This document shows positions 36,677-47,214 of a stretch of DNA of 64,000 nt, one piece after another. The notes under the pieces were generated by a model. It was not told the origin of the DNA, did no database searches, and was given only the letters and a program-made list of their open reading frames with translations. The stretch comes from JAWKVD01 sp041398225 (GTDB lineage: Bacteria; Pseudomonadota; Alphaproteobacteria; Caulobacterales; Hyphomonadaceae), in contig JAWKVD010000019.1 of the NCBI GenBank assembly GCA_041398225.1, forward strand, positions 1-64,000, in the 5' to 3' direction. Each line of letters starts with the position of its first letter. The first letter of the stretch is position 1. The position numbers were made by a program, and so were the translations under genes.

Positions 36677-36684
36677 CACGTCGC

Positions 36685-37605
36685 ATGTCAGGTCAATCCG
36701 CCCGTGTCGCCGTGATCATGGGGGGCTGGTCGTCCGAACGTCCGGTCTCGCTGTCGTCGGGCAGGGGCATGGCGGACGCCGCGCGGGCCGCCGGGTTTGA
36801 GGTGATCGAGATCGACGCCGAGCGCGATCTCGCCGCGCAGCTGGCGGCGGCGAAGCCGGACGTCGCGCTCAACGCCCTGCACGGTCCGTGGGGCGAGGAC
36901 GGGTGCGTCCAGGGCCTGCTGGAGATCATGGGAATTCCCTACACGCACTCCGGCGTTCTGGCCTCGGCGCTCGCCATGGACAAGGACAAGTCGCGGGCGG
37001 TCTACGCGCAGGCCGGCCTCGATATCGCCGAAGGCGGCATGTATCCGGTCGAGGAGCTGGCGCGCGATCACGTCATGCCGCCGCCCTACGTCATCAAGCC
37101 CAACGCGGAAGGCTCCAGCTTCGGGGTGTTCATCGTGCGCGAAGGCGCCAACCGTCCGCCGAAGGAGTTGACCGACGGAAGCTGGACCTTCGGCGCCGCC
37201 GCGCTGGTCGAGAAATTCATTCCCGGACGCGAGCTGACCGTCGGGGTCATGGGCGATCGTCCCCTCGCGGTTACGGAGATAACGACGTTAAGGGAATATT
37301 ACGACTATTCGGCAAAGTATGAGGCTGGAGGATCGCGCCACATTCTCCCAGCGGACCTGCCCCAGCATGTGACCCAGGCGGCGCTCGAGGCGTCGTTGAA
37401 GGCGCATCGGGCGCTCGGATGCCGGGGGGTGTCGCGGTCGGATTTTCGATTTGACGAGCAGACGGGCAGGCTTGTGATCCTGGAGACCAACACCCAGCCG
37501 GGCATGACGCCGACCTCGCTCATTCCCGAGCAGGCCGCTCATGTCGGCGTGTCCTATCCGGATCTGGTCCGCTGGATGATCGAGGACGCTTCATGCCCAA
37601 GGTGA
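36685..37605 (+). CDS. ddl: D-alanine--D-alanine ligase
   Basis: 306 aa, ATP-grasp enzyme that makes the D-Ala-D-Ala dipeptide used by MurF. The start ATG 36685 has AGGGAG upstream; ATG 36658 would add 9 residues made from the repeat array. Family motifs are VIMGGWSSERPVSLSSG, ALHGPWGEDGCVQG, PYTHSGVLASALAMDKDKS, KPNAEGSSFGV, GRELTVGVMGD and ILETNTQPGMTPTSLIPEQA. It overlaps ftsQ by 13 nt, as in other dcw clusters. Confidence 0.96.
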   Translation: MSGQSARVAVIMGGWSSERPVSLSSGRGMADAARAAGFEVIEIDAERDLAAQLAAAKPDVALNALHGPWGEDGCVQGLLEIMGIPYTHSGVLASALAMDKDKSRAVYAQAGLDIAEGGMYPVEELARDHVMPPPYVIKPNAEGSSFGVFIVREGANRPPKELTDGSWTFGAAALVEKFIPGRELTVGVMGDRPLAVTEITTLREYYDYSAKYEAGGSRHILPADLPQHVTQAALEASLKAHRALGCRGVSRSDFRFDEQTGRLVILETNTQPGMTPTSLIPEQAAHVGVSYPDLVRWMIEDASCPR

Positions 37606-38471
37606 AGAAGCCGCGTATCCGCAAGAACGAGCACGACGACGAGCCCCCTCCGCCGGCGCTGCGTCGTGATCGCGACGACGAACCCGCGCCCCGTTACGCG
37701 GCGCTGCGTCAGCGCATCTCGACCTATGCGTTCGGCACGCTGGTGTGCGGCGCGGCCATGGTCGCGCTGGCGTCCTGGCTCGGCGGTTCGCTCGGCGCAT
37801 TCGGCGACAGCATGACCAGCGGTCTTTCGGTGGTCTCGCGCGCCACCGGCATGAGCGTCGACCGCATGGTCGTCGTCGGCCTCGACCCGGTCGTGGAGGA
37901 GCGCGCGCGCAAGGCCGCCGGCGTCGCCAAGGGCGACAGCATGTTCCTGGCCGACCCGTACGCCATCAAGGCGCGCATCGAACAGCTCGATGCGGTCGCA
38001 TCGGTCAGCGTCCACCGCTTCTGGCCCGACCAGATCACCATCATCGCCGAAACCCGCGAACCCATGGCGCTATGGAACAGCGACGGCGACTGGCGCGTGA
38101 TCGACCAGCGCGGCCGCACCTTCGCCCAGGTCGACCCGGACGATTTCATGCAGCTCCCGCGCGTGTCGGGCGAGGGCGCCAACGAAGCCGCCGCGGCGCT
38201 GCTGACGGTTATGGCCGACTTCCCCGAACTGCGCACCCGCATGGAATCCGCCGAGCGCGTTTCCGGCCGGCGCTGGGACGTCACCTTCCGGGGCGGCGTC
38301 GACGTGGCGCTTCCCGAGGACGGCCGCATGGAGGAGGCGCTCACCGCGCTCAACCTCCTCGAAGCGCGCAACCGTCTGCTGCAATTGCCGGTGACGCGCA
38401 TCGACGCCCGCCACCCCGATCGTTTCGCGCTCCGTCCGGCTCCTGGGGCGAGGTCGCACGAAGGCGTCTAG
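37593..38471 (+). CDS. ftsQ: Cell division protein FtsQ
   Basis: 292 aa. A charged, proline-rich cytoplasmic N-terminus (1-45) is followed by one membrane helix (FGTLVCGAAMVALASWLGG), a POTRA domain (MSVDRMVVVGLDPVVEERA to WPDQITIIAETREPMALWN) and the FtsQ beta domain with VIDQRGRTF and RRWDVTFRGGVDVALPE. It links FtsL/FtsB to the divisome. It starts inside ddl and ends 4 nt before ftsA. Confidence 0.94.
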   Translation: MPKVKKPRIRKNEHDDEPPPPALRRDRDDEPAPRYAALRQRISTYAFGTLVCGAAMVALASWLGGSLGAFGDSMTSGLSVVSRATGMSVDRMVVVGLDPVVEERARKAAGVAKGDSMFLADPYAIKARIEQLDAVASVSVHRFWPDQITIIAETREPMALWNSDGDWRVIDQRGRTFAQVDPDDFMQLPRVSGEGANEAAAALLTVMADFPELRTRMESAERVSGRRWDVTFRGGVDVALPEDGRMEEALTALNLLEARNRLLQLPVTRIDARHPDRFALRPAPGARSHEGV

Positions 38472-38475
38472 GAAT

Positions 38476-39771
38476 ATGTCGAGTTTGTCCCAGCGTACCC
38501 TCGTTCGTGATCGAACGCTTGGCCGCAGCCCGGTCATGGCGTCGCTGGACATCGGCTCCTCCAAGGTCGCGTGCATGATCGCGCGCCGCTCCGACGTCGT
38601 CGACGGCGAACCGCGCATCGCCGGGGCCGGCGCGCAATCGACGCGCGGCGTTCGCGCCGGCGCCGTGGTCGATCTCGAAGCGCTGGAACGCTCCGTCCGT
38701 CTCGCCGTCGAGCAGGCCGAACGCGCCGCCGACGTGCGCATCGAGGAGGTCGTGGTCGGCGTCAGTGGACCGGAGCTGCGCAGCGACGTGATCCGCGCCA
38801 AGGTTCCGCTCGGCGGCCGCGAGATCACCGTCAACCACATGCGCGAGGCGCGCGCCGCCGCGCTCGACAGTTTCCAGGGCAATGGCCGCGAGATCCTGCA
38901 CGCCGCTCCGCTTGGCTATGCGGTCGACAGCGCCGGGGGCGTCCGCGATCCGCGCGGCATGTTCGCCAACACGCTGACGGCGAGCTTCCTGATCGTTTCG
39001 GCGCCGGGCCCGGGCCTGCGCAACATCCTGCAATGCGTGTCGCGCGCCCATCTTTCGCCAGCCGCGGTCGTCGCCGCGCCGCACGCCGCCGGCCTCTCCA
39101 CGCTGGTCGAGGACGAGGCCGAGCAGGGCGCCATGGTGATCGATTTCGGCGCCGGGGTGACCAGCGCCGCCGCGTTCAGCGACGGCGGGCTGATCCATGT
39201 CGAGGCGCTGCCCATCGGCGGAGCGCGCGCCACCTCCGATCTCGCGCAGGGTCTTGGCACCACCTTCGCCGCCGCCGAGCGGATGAAGATCGCCTATGGC
39301 GCCGCGACGCTGACCCAGGTCGATCCGCTCGAAATGGTCGATGCGCCGCGTCTCGGACAGGACGGCCGGCTCGAGGCGGCCCAGTGCACGCGGGCCGAGC
39401 TGGTGCGCATGTTGCGTCCGCGCATGGAGGAAATCCTCGAACTGATGGACACGCGCCTGTCCGCGGCTTCGGCCGGTGCGCGGCCATTGCCGAGACGCAT
39501 CGTACTGACGGGCGGCGCCAGCCTTCTGCCCGGCGTTCGCGAACTGGCGGAGGACATCTTCCGCGGGCCGGTGCGCCTGGCGCGTCCGGTGACGGTCCGG
39601 GGTCTTGGCGAGACTTACAGTTCTCCGGCTTTTGCTTCGGCGGCCGGGTTGCTAAGGTGGCAGATCAAAGGGCCGCCGGAAATGGACCGGCTGTCTCAGG
39701 CAAGAACCCACGGAGACGCCAACGCGGGGGTCTTCCGGCGCATGACGGCCTGGCTGCAGGAAAATTTCTGA
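38476..39771 (+). CDS. ftsA: Cell division protein FtsA
   Basis: 431 aa actin-like protein that tethers FtsZ to the membrane. Actin-fold motifs are SLDIGSSKVACMI, VVGVSGPELRSDV, VIDFGAGVTSAAAFSDGG and ILTGGASLLPGVREL-like (IVLTGGASLLPG). The C-terminus ends in the amphipathic segment RRMTAWLQENF, the usual membrane-targeting helix. Start ATG 38476 is 4 nt after ftsQ. Confidence 0.96.
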   Translation: MSSLSQRTLVRDRTLGRSPVMASLDIGSSKVACMIARRSDVVDGEPRIAGAGAQSTRGVRAGAVVDLEALERSVRLAVEQAERAADVRIEEVVVGVSGPELRSDVIRAKVPLGGREITVNHMREARAAALDSFQGNGREILHAAPLGYAVDSAGGVRDPRGMFANTLTASFLIVSAPGPGLRNILQCVSRAHLSPAAVVAAPHAAGLSTLVEDEAEQGAMVIDFGAGVTSAAAFSDGGLIHVEALPIGGARATSDLAQGLGTTFAAAERMKIAYGAATLTQVDPLEMVDAPRLGQDGRLEAAQCTRAELVRMLRPRMEEILELMDTRLSAASAGARPLPRRIVLTGGASLLPGVRELAEDIFRGPVRLARPVTVRGLGETYSSPAFASAAGLLRWQIKGPPEMDRLSQARTHGDANAGVFRRMTAWLQENF

Positions 39772-39786
39772 GGCCGGTTCGCTTCC

Positions 39787-39801
39787 TTAAGGAGCGCTTA
39801 G
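39787..39801 (+). promoter_or_regulatory. Near-consensus CtrA site before ftsZ
   Basis: TTAA-GGAGCGC-TTAG matches seven of the eight half-site bases of TTAA-N7-TTAA. It lies in the 103-bp ftsA-ftsZ gap, 74 bp before the ftsZ start. ftsZ is a known CtrA-repressed gene in Caulobacter. Confidence 0.45.
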
Positions 39802-39874
39802 GCAAACCTCGCGACTGTTTCCGTCATCCTGGCCGCGCGCGGGCGTGCGCCGGACAAATCGGATCGAGGTTGTC

Positions 39875-41410
<1,536 letters not shown>

Positions 41411-41413
<3 letters not shown>

Positions 41414-41434
41414 CGATCCCGGTAGCGATCCCGG
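41411..41434 (+). repeat. 12-bp tandem duplication at the ftsZ stop codon
   Basis: TAGCGATCCCGG occurs twice in direct succession; the first TAG is the ftsZ stop. Further partial copies (GGCGATCC) follow at about 41438 and 41464. Confidence 0.7.
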
Positions 41435-41575
41435 CAGGCGATCCCAACCCGGGATTCCGCCAGGCGATCCACAGGCGGTTGCGCGTAAAGCGACCGCGCC
41501 GGGCGCGCCGCTGCGCCATTCATCTTGAGTTGTCCGCGCGCGCATATAAGTCTGCGCAGCCAGAAAGGCTTGCGC

Positions 41576-42445
41576 ATGGACCATCAGCAGACGCTCGCGA
41601 GACCCGCGCGATGCTCCGGCATCGGGCTGCACTCGGGCGCGCCCGTCGCGCTGAGCATCCAGCCGGCGCCGGCCGATCACGGCGTGCGCTTCCGGCGGAC
41701 CGACATCTCCGACCGGCCCAACGAGATCGCGGCGCACGCCCTCAACGTTTCGACGACGCAGCTCGGCACCAATCTCACCAACGCCTCGGGCGTCACCGTC
41801 GCCACGGTCGAGCATCTTCTGGCCGCGTTCGCGGGGCTGGGCGTCGACAATGCGCTGGTCGAACTCGACGGGCCCGAGCTTCCGATCCTCGACGGGTCGG
41901 CCGCGCCGTTCTGCGCGATCATCTCGGCGTCCGGTCTTCAGCAGCAGGACGCGCCGCGCCGGCGCCTGCGCATTCTCAAGACGGTCGAAATCGCCGACGG
42001 TCCGAAATGGGTGCGCCTGTCGCCGACGCCCGCTTCCTCGCAGAGCGGTTTCGAGGCGCATGTGACGATCGACTATCAGAGCCGCGCGATCGGACGCCAG
42101 TCGATCGTGTTCCGGATGGACGAGAGCGCCTTCCTTCTCAACATCGCGCGCGCCAAGACGTTCGGCTTCGCGCACGAGGTCGAAAAGCTGCGGTCGATGG
42201 GGCTCGCTCGCGGCGGCAATCTGCAGAACGCCATCGTCGTCGACGGCGACGATCTGCTGAACCCGGACATGTGCGAAACCGCCGACGAGTTTGTGCGCCA
42301 CAAACTGCTCGACGTGATCGGCGACATGTATCTCGCGGGCGCGCCGATCGACGGCGTTTACGAAGGCGAACAGCCCGGCCACGCGCTCAACAACCGTCTG
42401 CTGCGCGCGGTGTTCGAGGACGATGCGGCCTTCGTTCTGGGCTGA
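41576..42445 (+). CDS. lpxC: UDP-3-O-acyl-N-acetylglucosamine deacetylase
   Basis: 289 aa from ATG 41576, preceded by AGAAAGG. It catalyses the committed step of lipid A synthesis. Zinc and catalytic motifs are present: VEHLLAAFAGLGVDNA (His), ELPILDGSAAPF, ARAKTFGF, FVRHKLLDVIGDMYLAG (HKxxDxxGD) and GHALNNRLLRAV. It follows ftsZ as in many proteobacteria. The short direct repeats before it may belong to its leader. Confidence 0.96.
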   Translation: MDHQQTLARPARCSGIGLHSGAPVALSIQPAPADHGVRFRRTDISDRPNEIAAHALNVSTTQLGTNLTNASGVTVATVEHLLAAFAGLGVDNALVELDGPELPILDGSAAPFCAIISASGLQQQDAPRRRLRILKTVEIADGPKWVRLSPTPASSQSGFEAHVTIDYQSRAIGRQSIVFRMDESAFLLNIARAKTFGFAHEVEKLRSMGLARGGNLQNAIVVDGDDLLNPDMCETADEFVRHKLLDVIGDMYLAGAPIDGVYEGEQPGHALNNRLLRAVFEDDAAFVLG

Positions 42446-42579
42446 GGCCGTCTACGCCGTTTCTTGCGCCGGTCGCTGGGCGACCCGCTGCGCGGCGCCC
42501 GCTCTGTCCGCGCTTTCGCCTTGATTCCGTCGCGAACCATGCGCCACCCTGCGCGGGCTGGAACAGGGTGGACGCAGAT

Positions 42580-43569
42580 ATGGCCAAGCATTTCTGGATA
42601 GCCGCGGCGGCGCTTGCGCTGGCGGCCTGCGACGGCGGCGGCGGGCGGTATGCGCCATCCGAGGACGCGGCGTTCGCTCCCGACGCGGTTATGGAGGAGT
42701 CCGGTTTCAGCGCGCCCGCCGCGGCGCCCATGCCGGCGCGCGCGAAGCTGGTCGAGGTCGATCAGACCGGCGGCGGCGGGCCGTCTCCGCAAACCGGCGA
42801 GCCGGACGTTCCGGCGGATTCGCGCCAGCTCGCCTACACCTACAATTACGGTTTCGCGGTTCCCACCGGCCAGCTCGAAGCCCTGTTCAACGCGCAGCGC
42901 GCCGCGTGCGACAACGCCGGTCCCGCGAACTGCTATGTCGTCGGCAGCAACATCTACGGCCTGGGGCAGGAAACGGCGTCGGGCTACATTCAGCTGAAAG
43001 CCTCGAAGGCGTGGGTCGACGCGTTCAAGGCCGGCCTCGACAAAAGCCTCGAACCCTTCGGCGCGACGCTCGATTCGAGCAACTCCACCGCCGAGGACCT
43101 GACCGCGCAGATCATCGACACCAGCGCGACGCTGACCTCGGCCAAGACCCTGCGCGAGCGGCTGCAGAAACTTCTCGCCGAACGGCCGGGCAAGCTCTCC
43201 GACCTGCTCGAGATCGAACGCGAGCTGGCGCGCGTGCAGCAGCAGATCGATTCGACCGAATCCATCCTCGCGGCGATGAAGCTGCGGGTGGCGATGTCGA
43301 CCGTCACGCTCAACTATTCGCCGAAATATTCGGCGGTCTCCGAATCGGTGTGGCGGCCGCTGGGCGACGCCTTCGCGAACTTCGTGCCCAATGTCGCGCG
43401 TTCGCTGGCCGACCTGGTCGAATGGCTGTCGCAGGTCCTGCTCGGGCTGGCGGTTCTGGCGGTGATCGCCTGGCTGCTGATCCCGCGCATCCTGCGGCGG
43501 ATTCGCAAGGCCCAGACCCCAAAGGGCGTCACGGAGGCCGCCGCCGCCCAAACCCCGCCGGCGGGCTGA
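42580..43569 (+). CDS. DUF4349 domain lipoprotein
   Basis: 329 aa. The signal peptide ends in a lipobox LALAAC, so it should be lipidated near residue 17. A Pro/Ala-rich stretch follows, then the DUF4349 region: RQLAYTYNYGFAVPTGQL, a long coiled coil (TAQIIDTSATLTSAKTLRER, KLSDLLEIERELARVQQQID) and TVTLNYSPK. A C-terminal membrane helix (VLLGLAVLAVIAWLLIP) precedes a basic tail. The domain's function is not established. ATG 42580 was chosen over an in-frame GTG 12 nt upstream. Confidence 0.85.
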   Translation: MAKHFWIAAAALALAACDGGGGRYAPSEDAAFAPDAVMEESGFSAPAAAPMPARAKLVEVDQTGGGGPSPQTGEPDVPADSRQLAYTYNYGFAVPTGQLEALFNAQRAACDNAGPANCYVVGSNIYGLGQETASGYIQLKASKAWVDAFKAGLDKSLEPFGATLDSSNSTAEDLTAQIIDTSATLTSAKTLRERLQKLLAERPGKLSDLLEIERELARVQQQIDSTESILAAMKLRVAMSTVTLNYSPKYSAVSESVWRPLGDAFANFVPNVARSLADLVEWLSQVLLGLAVLAVIAWLLIPRILRRIRKAQTPKGVTEAAAAQTPPAG

Positions 43570-43767
43570 ACCTCTGAGGCCAATCGCCGCCGCCAGTCGC
43601 GCCGCTTTCGGGCCTGTCGCCTGAACGGCGGGTCCGGGGCGGGCGCTTTCCCCTTTCACGGGCAGGGAAGAGCAGCGGAGAACAGCAACCGGCCTTGGAC
43701 GCGGGGCCAGCCTTGGTCTAGAAGCGGTTCCTCAGTTCACTCCTGCAGACTTCCGGAGCAGCCCCAC

Positions 43768-44604
43768 ATGCGATCCGTCGACGCTATCAAGGCCATGCTC
43801 GCCCTTGGGGCCCTCTCAGCCGGGCTCGGCGGGTGCGCCTCCTCGGCGCGCCAGGAAGAGGTCGCCTATGTCGAGCGGCCGGTGGAGACGATCTACAACG
43901 AAGGCATGGCGCTGATCGACAAGCGCCAGTGGGACGGCGCGGCGCTCCAGTTCGACGAGGTGCAGCGCCAGCACCCTTACTCGCCCTGGGCGCAGCAATC
44001 CCTGCTGATGGCCGCCTACGCCCGCTACAAGTCGCACGATTATGAAAAGGCGATCTCCGGCGCGCAGAACTACATCACCCTGCATCCCGGCGGCGAAGGC
44101 GCGCCCTACGCCTATTATCTCGTCGCCATCTGCCATTTCGACCAGATCATCGACGTCGGCCGCGAGCAGTCGCGCTCGGAGCTTGCGCTGGGCGCGCTCA
44201 ACGAGGTCGCCGCCCGCTTCCCCGACAGCGAGTACGCCCGCGACGCCGAGCTGAAGCGCGACATGGTCCGCGACCAGCTCGCCGGCAAGGAGATGGAGAT
44301 CGGCCGCTACTATTTGCGCCGCAACGAGCATCTCGCCGCGATCAACCGTTTCCGGCGCGTGATCGAGAATTATGACGACACCACCCACACGCCCGAGGCG
44401 CTGCACCGTCTGGTCGAGGCCTATCTCTCGATCGGCCTGAAGGGACAGGCGCAGGAAGTCGCCGCCGTGCTCGGCTACAACTATCCGGGGTCGGACTGGT
44501 ACAAGGACACCTATGCGCTGATGACCGGCGAGGGCCTTGAAGTGCCGGACAAGCCGCATGGCGCGACCAACTGGCTGACGCGCATGTTCGGCGGCATCCT
44601 GTAG
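43768..44604 (+). CDS. bamD: Outer membrane assembly lipoprotein BamD
   Basis: 278 aa. A lipobox in GLGGC near residue 22 marks it as a lipoprotein. Tetratricopeptide-like repeats follow (ETIYNEGMALIDKRQWDGAA, YSPWAQQSLLMAAYARYKSH, HPGGEGAPYAYYLVAICHFDQI, REQSRSELAL, YYLRRNEHLAAINRFRRVIE), the typical BamD/ComL layout. It is an essential part of the BAM complex with BamA. It is followed by a strong terminator. Confidence 0.95.
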   Translation: MRSVDAIKAMLALGALSAGLGGCASSARQEEVAYVERPVETIYNEGMALIDKRQWDGAALQFDEVQRQHPYSPWAQQSLLMAAYARYKSHDYEKAISGAQNYITLHPGGEGAPYAYYLVAICHFDQIIDVGREQSRSELALGALNEVAARFPDSEYARDAELKRDMVRDQLAGKEMEIGRYYLRRNEHLAAINRFRRVIENYDDTTHTPEALHRLVEAYLSIGLKGQAQEVAAVLGYNYPGSDWYKDTYALMTGEGLEVPDKPHGATNWLTRMFGGIL

Positions 44605-44661
44605 GCGCGTCGCTCCCTGGCGGCCCTGAAAGCGTCCCGGAATACAGCCCTGAAAACACCA

Positions 44662-44690
44662 ACGCCCCCGGATCGCTCCGGGGGCGTTTC
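44662..44690 (+). terminator. Rho-independent terminator after bamD
   Basis: ACGCCCCCGGA-TCGC-TCCGGGGGCGT forms a perfect 11-bp stem with a tetraloop, followed by TTTC, 57 nt after the bamD stop. Confidence 0.8.
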
Positions 44691-44728
44691 ATGTCCGGCG
44701 CGAAGACCCGCACTGGCGGGGCGACGGT

Positions 44729-45319
44729 CTAGTGACCGGTATGCCCGGCGTGAGCCTTGATCTCGCGCACCGTCTCAAGCGTCTTGGAGACGTGCTGGTC
44801 GGGGCTCATCGCGGTGTAGGCGAGGTCGATCTTGCCGTCCTGCCCGATGACGTAGGAGGTGCGGTCCGAAATGCCGTCCTTGCCGCCCAGCGTGACGCTG
44901 AACGCCTTGATGGTGGCGGGATCGACCGCGGCGATCTGGAACTTGTCTCGGCAATGCTCCTTCGAGAACTCGGCGAGGCGCGTCAGGCTCTCGGAGGCCG
45001 AAGCCATCGACCCGTCGGCCATCTTGGCCATGCCGGTCACGCCGATCAGGGTCGCGCCCTCGGCCTTGAAGGCGTCGGCGGCGTCGGCGAACAGCTTGGT
45101 CTCGGCGGTGCAGCCCGGCGTGTAGGCGGCGGGGAAGAAGTAGACGACCACGGGGCCTTTCTTCAGCGCGTCGGACAGTTTGAAGTCGAATTCCTGACCG
45201 GCCAGCATGCCCTTGGCGGTGAAGTCGGGGGCGTTCGCGCCTTCGTCGAGCGCGGCGAAGGCGGGCGAGGCCGAAAGCAGCGCTGCGACGGCGGCGGCTG
45301 CGGCGACTAGGCGTTTCAT
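44729..45319 (-). CDS. Periplasmic peroxiredoxin (AhpC/TSA family)
   Basis: 196 aa from ATG 45319, with GGAG upstream on its strand. A signal peptide (RLVAAAAAVAALLSASPAFA) precedes a thioredoxin fold with APDFTAKG, the peroxidatic Cys in VVVYFFPAAYTPGCTAE and LGGKDGISDRTSYVIGQDGKI. A second cysteine (EHCRDKF) may resolve the sulfenic acid. It removes peroxides in the periplasm; the reductant is unknown. It is divergent from recN. Confidence 0.9.
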   Translation of the reverse strand: MKRLVAAAAAVAALLSASPAFAALDEGANAPDFTAKGMLAGQEFDFKLSDALKKGPVVVYFFPAAYTPGCTAETKLFADAADAFKAEGATLIGVTGMAKMADGSMASASESLTRLAEFSKEHCRDKFQIAAVDPATIKAFSVTLGGKDGISDRTSYVIGQDGKIDLAYTAMSPDQHVSKTLETVREIKAHAGHTGH

Positions 45320-45492
45320 CCTTGATCTCTCCTGGACTGTTCGGGGGGAGTGCACGGAACCAACCCGCCCACCCCGGTACATACGTTGGCGCGAAGAGAC
45401 CGGTCACGCCTGGCGCCATCACGTTTGTGTTTTTTCAGCAGCTCCGACAGACGGGTGTTCCCTTTATGTTCTCGTCATGGTATGCGGCGGAC

Positions 45493-47193
45493 ATGCTGAC
45501 GGAACTGACCATCTCCGACTTTGTGTTGCTGAGGTCGCTTCGGCTCGAACTCGGCGACGGCTTCACCGCGCTCACCGGCGAAACCGGGGCGGGCAAGTCG
45601 GTGCTGCTCGCCGCGCTCGATTTCGCCCTCGGCGGAAAAGGGTCCGCGGGCCTGGTGCGCGAGGGCGCGGACGCGGCCAGCGTGACGGCCTGTTTCGAGC
45701 CCGGCGCGGGCCATCCGGTTCGCGCCCGGCTGGAGGAGGCCGGGCTGATGATCCCGCGCGGCGATCCGCTGATCTTCCGCCGCGTGCTCAAGCGCGGATC
45801 GGGCGCGCGGGCCTTCCTCAACGATCAGCCGGTCAGCGCGGGCCTGTTGCGGTCGCTGGGCGGCTTGCTCGCCGACATACACGGCCAGCATTCCGGGCTC
45901 GGCCTGCTCAACCCGTCCCGTCACCGCGATCTGCTCGACAGCTACGCCGAGGCGGGGCCGGCGCTGCGCGCCGTGTCGGGCGCCTGGGCGCAATGGCGCG
46001 CGGCGGTCGAGGCGCGCGAAAAGCTGGAGGCCTCGGCCGCGCGTTCGGCCTCCGACCGGGACTGGATCGTCGCCACGCTGGAAGAGCTGGACCGGCTCGA
46101 CCCGCAGGCGGGGGAGACGCATGCGCTGGCGCTGCGCCGGGCCGAGCTTCAGGCCGGCGACCGGGTGGTCGAGGCGGTTCAGGCGGCGCGGTCGGCTCTG
46201 TCGAAGGCGCAGGTGGAATCGGCTCTGGTGTCGGCGGCCAAGGCGTTGTCGCGGGCGCTCGCCCTGCCGGCGCTGACCGAGGCGGGCGAACCCGGCGAGG
46301 CGGCGGCGAAGATCGCGGCGGCGGCGACGGCGCTGGATCGCGCCCTGATCGAAACCGCCGAGGCGCGCTCGGCGGTGGACCGGGCGGCGGAAGGATTTGA
46401 AAGCGCGCCGGAGGCGCTCGAGGAAGCCGAGGTGAGGCTGTTCGCCCTGCGGGCGGCGGCGCGCAAGCACGATGTCGATCCGGACGGTCTGCCAGGCCTG
46501 CGCGCGGAGCTGCGCGAGCGTCTCGATGCGATGGATTCCTTCGATCAGCGTCTGGCCGAGGCGCGCGCCGCCGAAGCGGCCGGTCGCGACGCCTATGCGG
46601 CGGCGGCCGACGGGTTGAGCGCGGTGCGGGCGGCCGCCGCCGTCCGGCTGTCGAAAAAGGTCGGGCGCGAACTCGGGCCGCTGAAGCTGGGCGCCGCCCG
46701 CCTCGAAGCGACGCTGGTTCCGAAGGCCGAAGCCGAGTGGGGCGCGTCGGGCCGCGAGGATGTGGTGTTCCGCTTCGCGGCCAATCCCGGCGCCGGGTTC
46801 ACGCCCCTGCACGAGACCGCCTCGGGCGGCGAGGTCGCGCGGGTGTCGCTGGCGCTCAGCGTCTGCCTCGCCTCCGCGAACGCGGCGACCACGCTGGTGT
46901 TCGACGAGGCCGACATGGGCGTCGGCGGGGCGGTGGCGGCGGCCGTCGGCGAGCGGCTGGCGCGCCTCGGGCGGTGCCGGCAGGTGCTGGCGATCACGCA
47001 CTCGCCCCAGGTCGCGGCGGCGGCCGGGCGGCAGTTGCGGGTCTCCAAGTCGGGTCGGCGCGGCGGGGTGCGGACCCAGGTCGAAACGCTGGCGCCGGAA
47101 GCCCGCCAGGAAGAGATCGCGCGCATGCTGGCCGGGGCCTCGGTCACGCGCGAAGCGCGCGCGGCGGCGGGCAGACTGCTGGCGGGCGTGTAA
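45493..47193 (+). CDS. recN: DNA repair protein RecN
   Basis: 566 aa SMC-like ATPase in double-strand break repair. The start is MLTELTISDFVLLRSL at 45493; an ATG at 45466 would add 9 residues. The P-loop TGETGAGKSVLLAALDFALGG is near residue 29, followed by HGQHSGLGLL, long coiled coils with a very Ala/Arg-rich composition, then the C-terminal ABC signature TASGGEVARVSLAL, Walker B TLVFDEADMGVGG and the H-loop VLAITHSPQVAA. It is in line with ligA downstream. Confidence 0.95.
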   Translation: MLTELTISDFVLLRSLRLELGDGFTALTGETGAGKSVLLAALDFALGGKGSAGLVREGADAASVTACFEPGAGHPVRARLEEAGLMIPRGDPLIFRRVLKRGSGARAFLNDQPVSAGLLRSLGGLLADIHGQHSGLGLLNPSRHRDLLDSYAEAGPALRAVSGAWAQWRAAVEAREKLEASAARSASDRDWIVATLEELDRLDPQAGETHALALRRAELQAGDRVVEAVQAARSALSKAQVESALVSAAKALSRALALPALTEAGEPGEAAAKIAAAATALDRALIETAEARSAVDRAAEGFESAPEALEEAEVRLFALRAAARKHDVDPDGLPGLRAELRERLDAMDSFDQRLAEARAAEAAGRDAYAAAADGLSAVRAAAAVRLSKKVGRELGPLKLGAARLEATLVPKAEAEWGASGREDVVFRFAANPGAGFTPLHETASGGEVARVSLALSVCLASANAATTLVFDEADMGVGGAVAAAVGERLARLGRCRQVLAITHSPQVAAAAGRQLRVSKSGRRGGVRTQVETLAPEARQEEIARMLAGASVTREARAAAGRLLAGV

Positions 47194-47214
47194 GGCGGAC
47201 GGTATAGATGCGGA

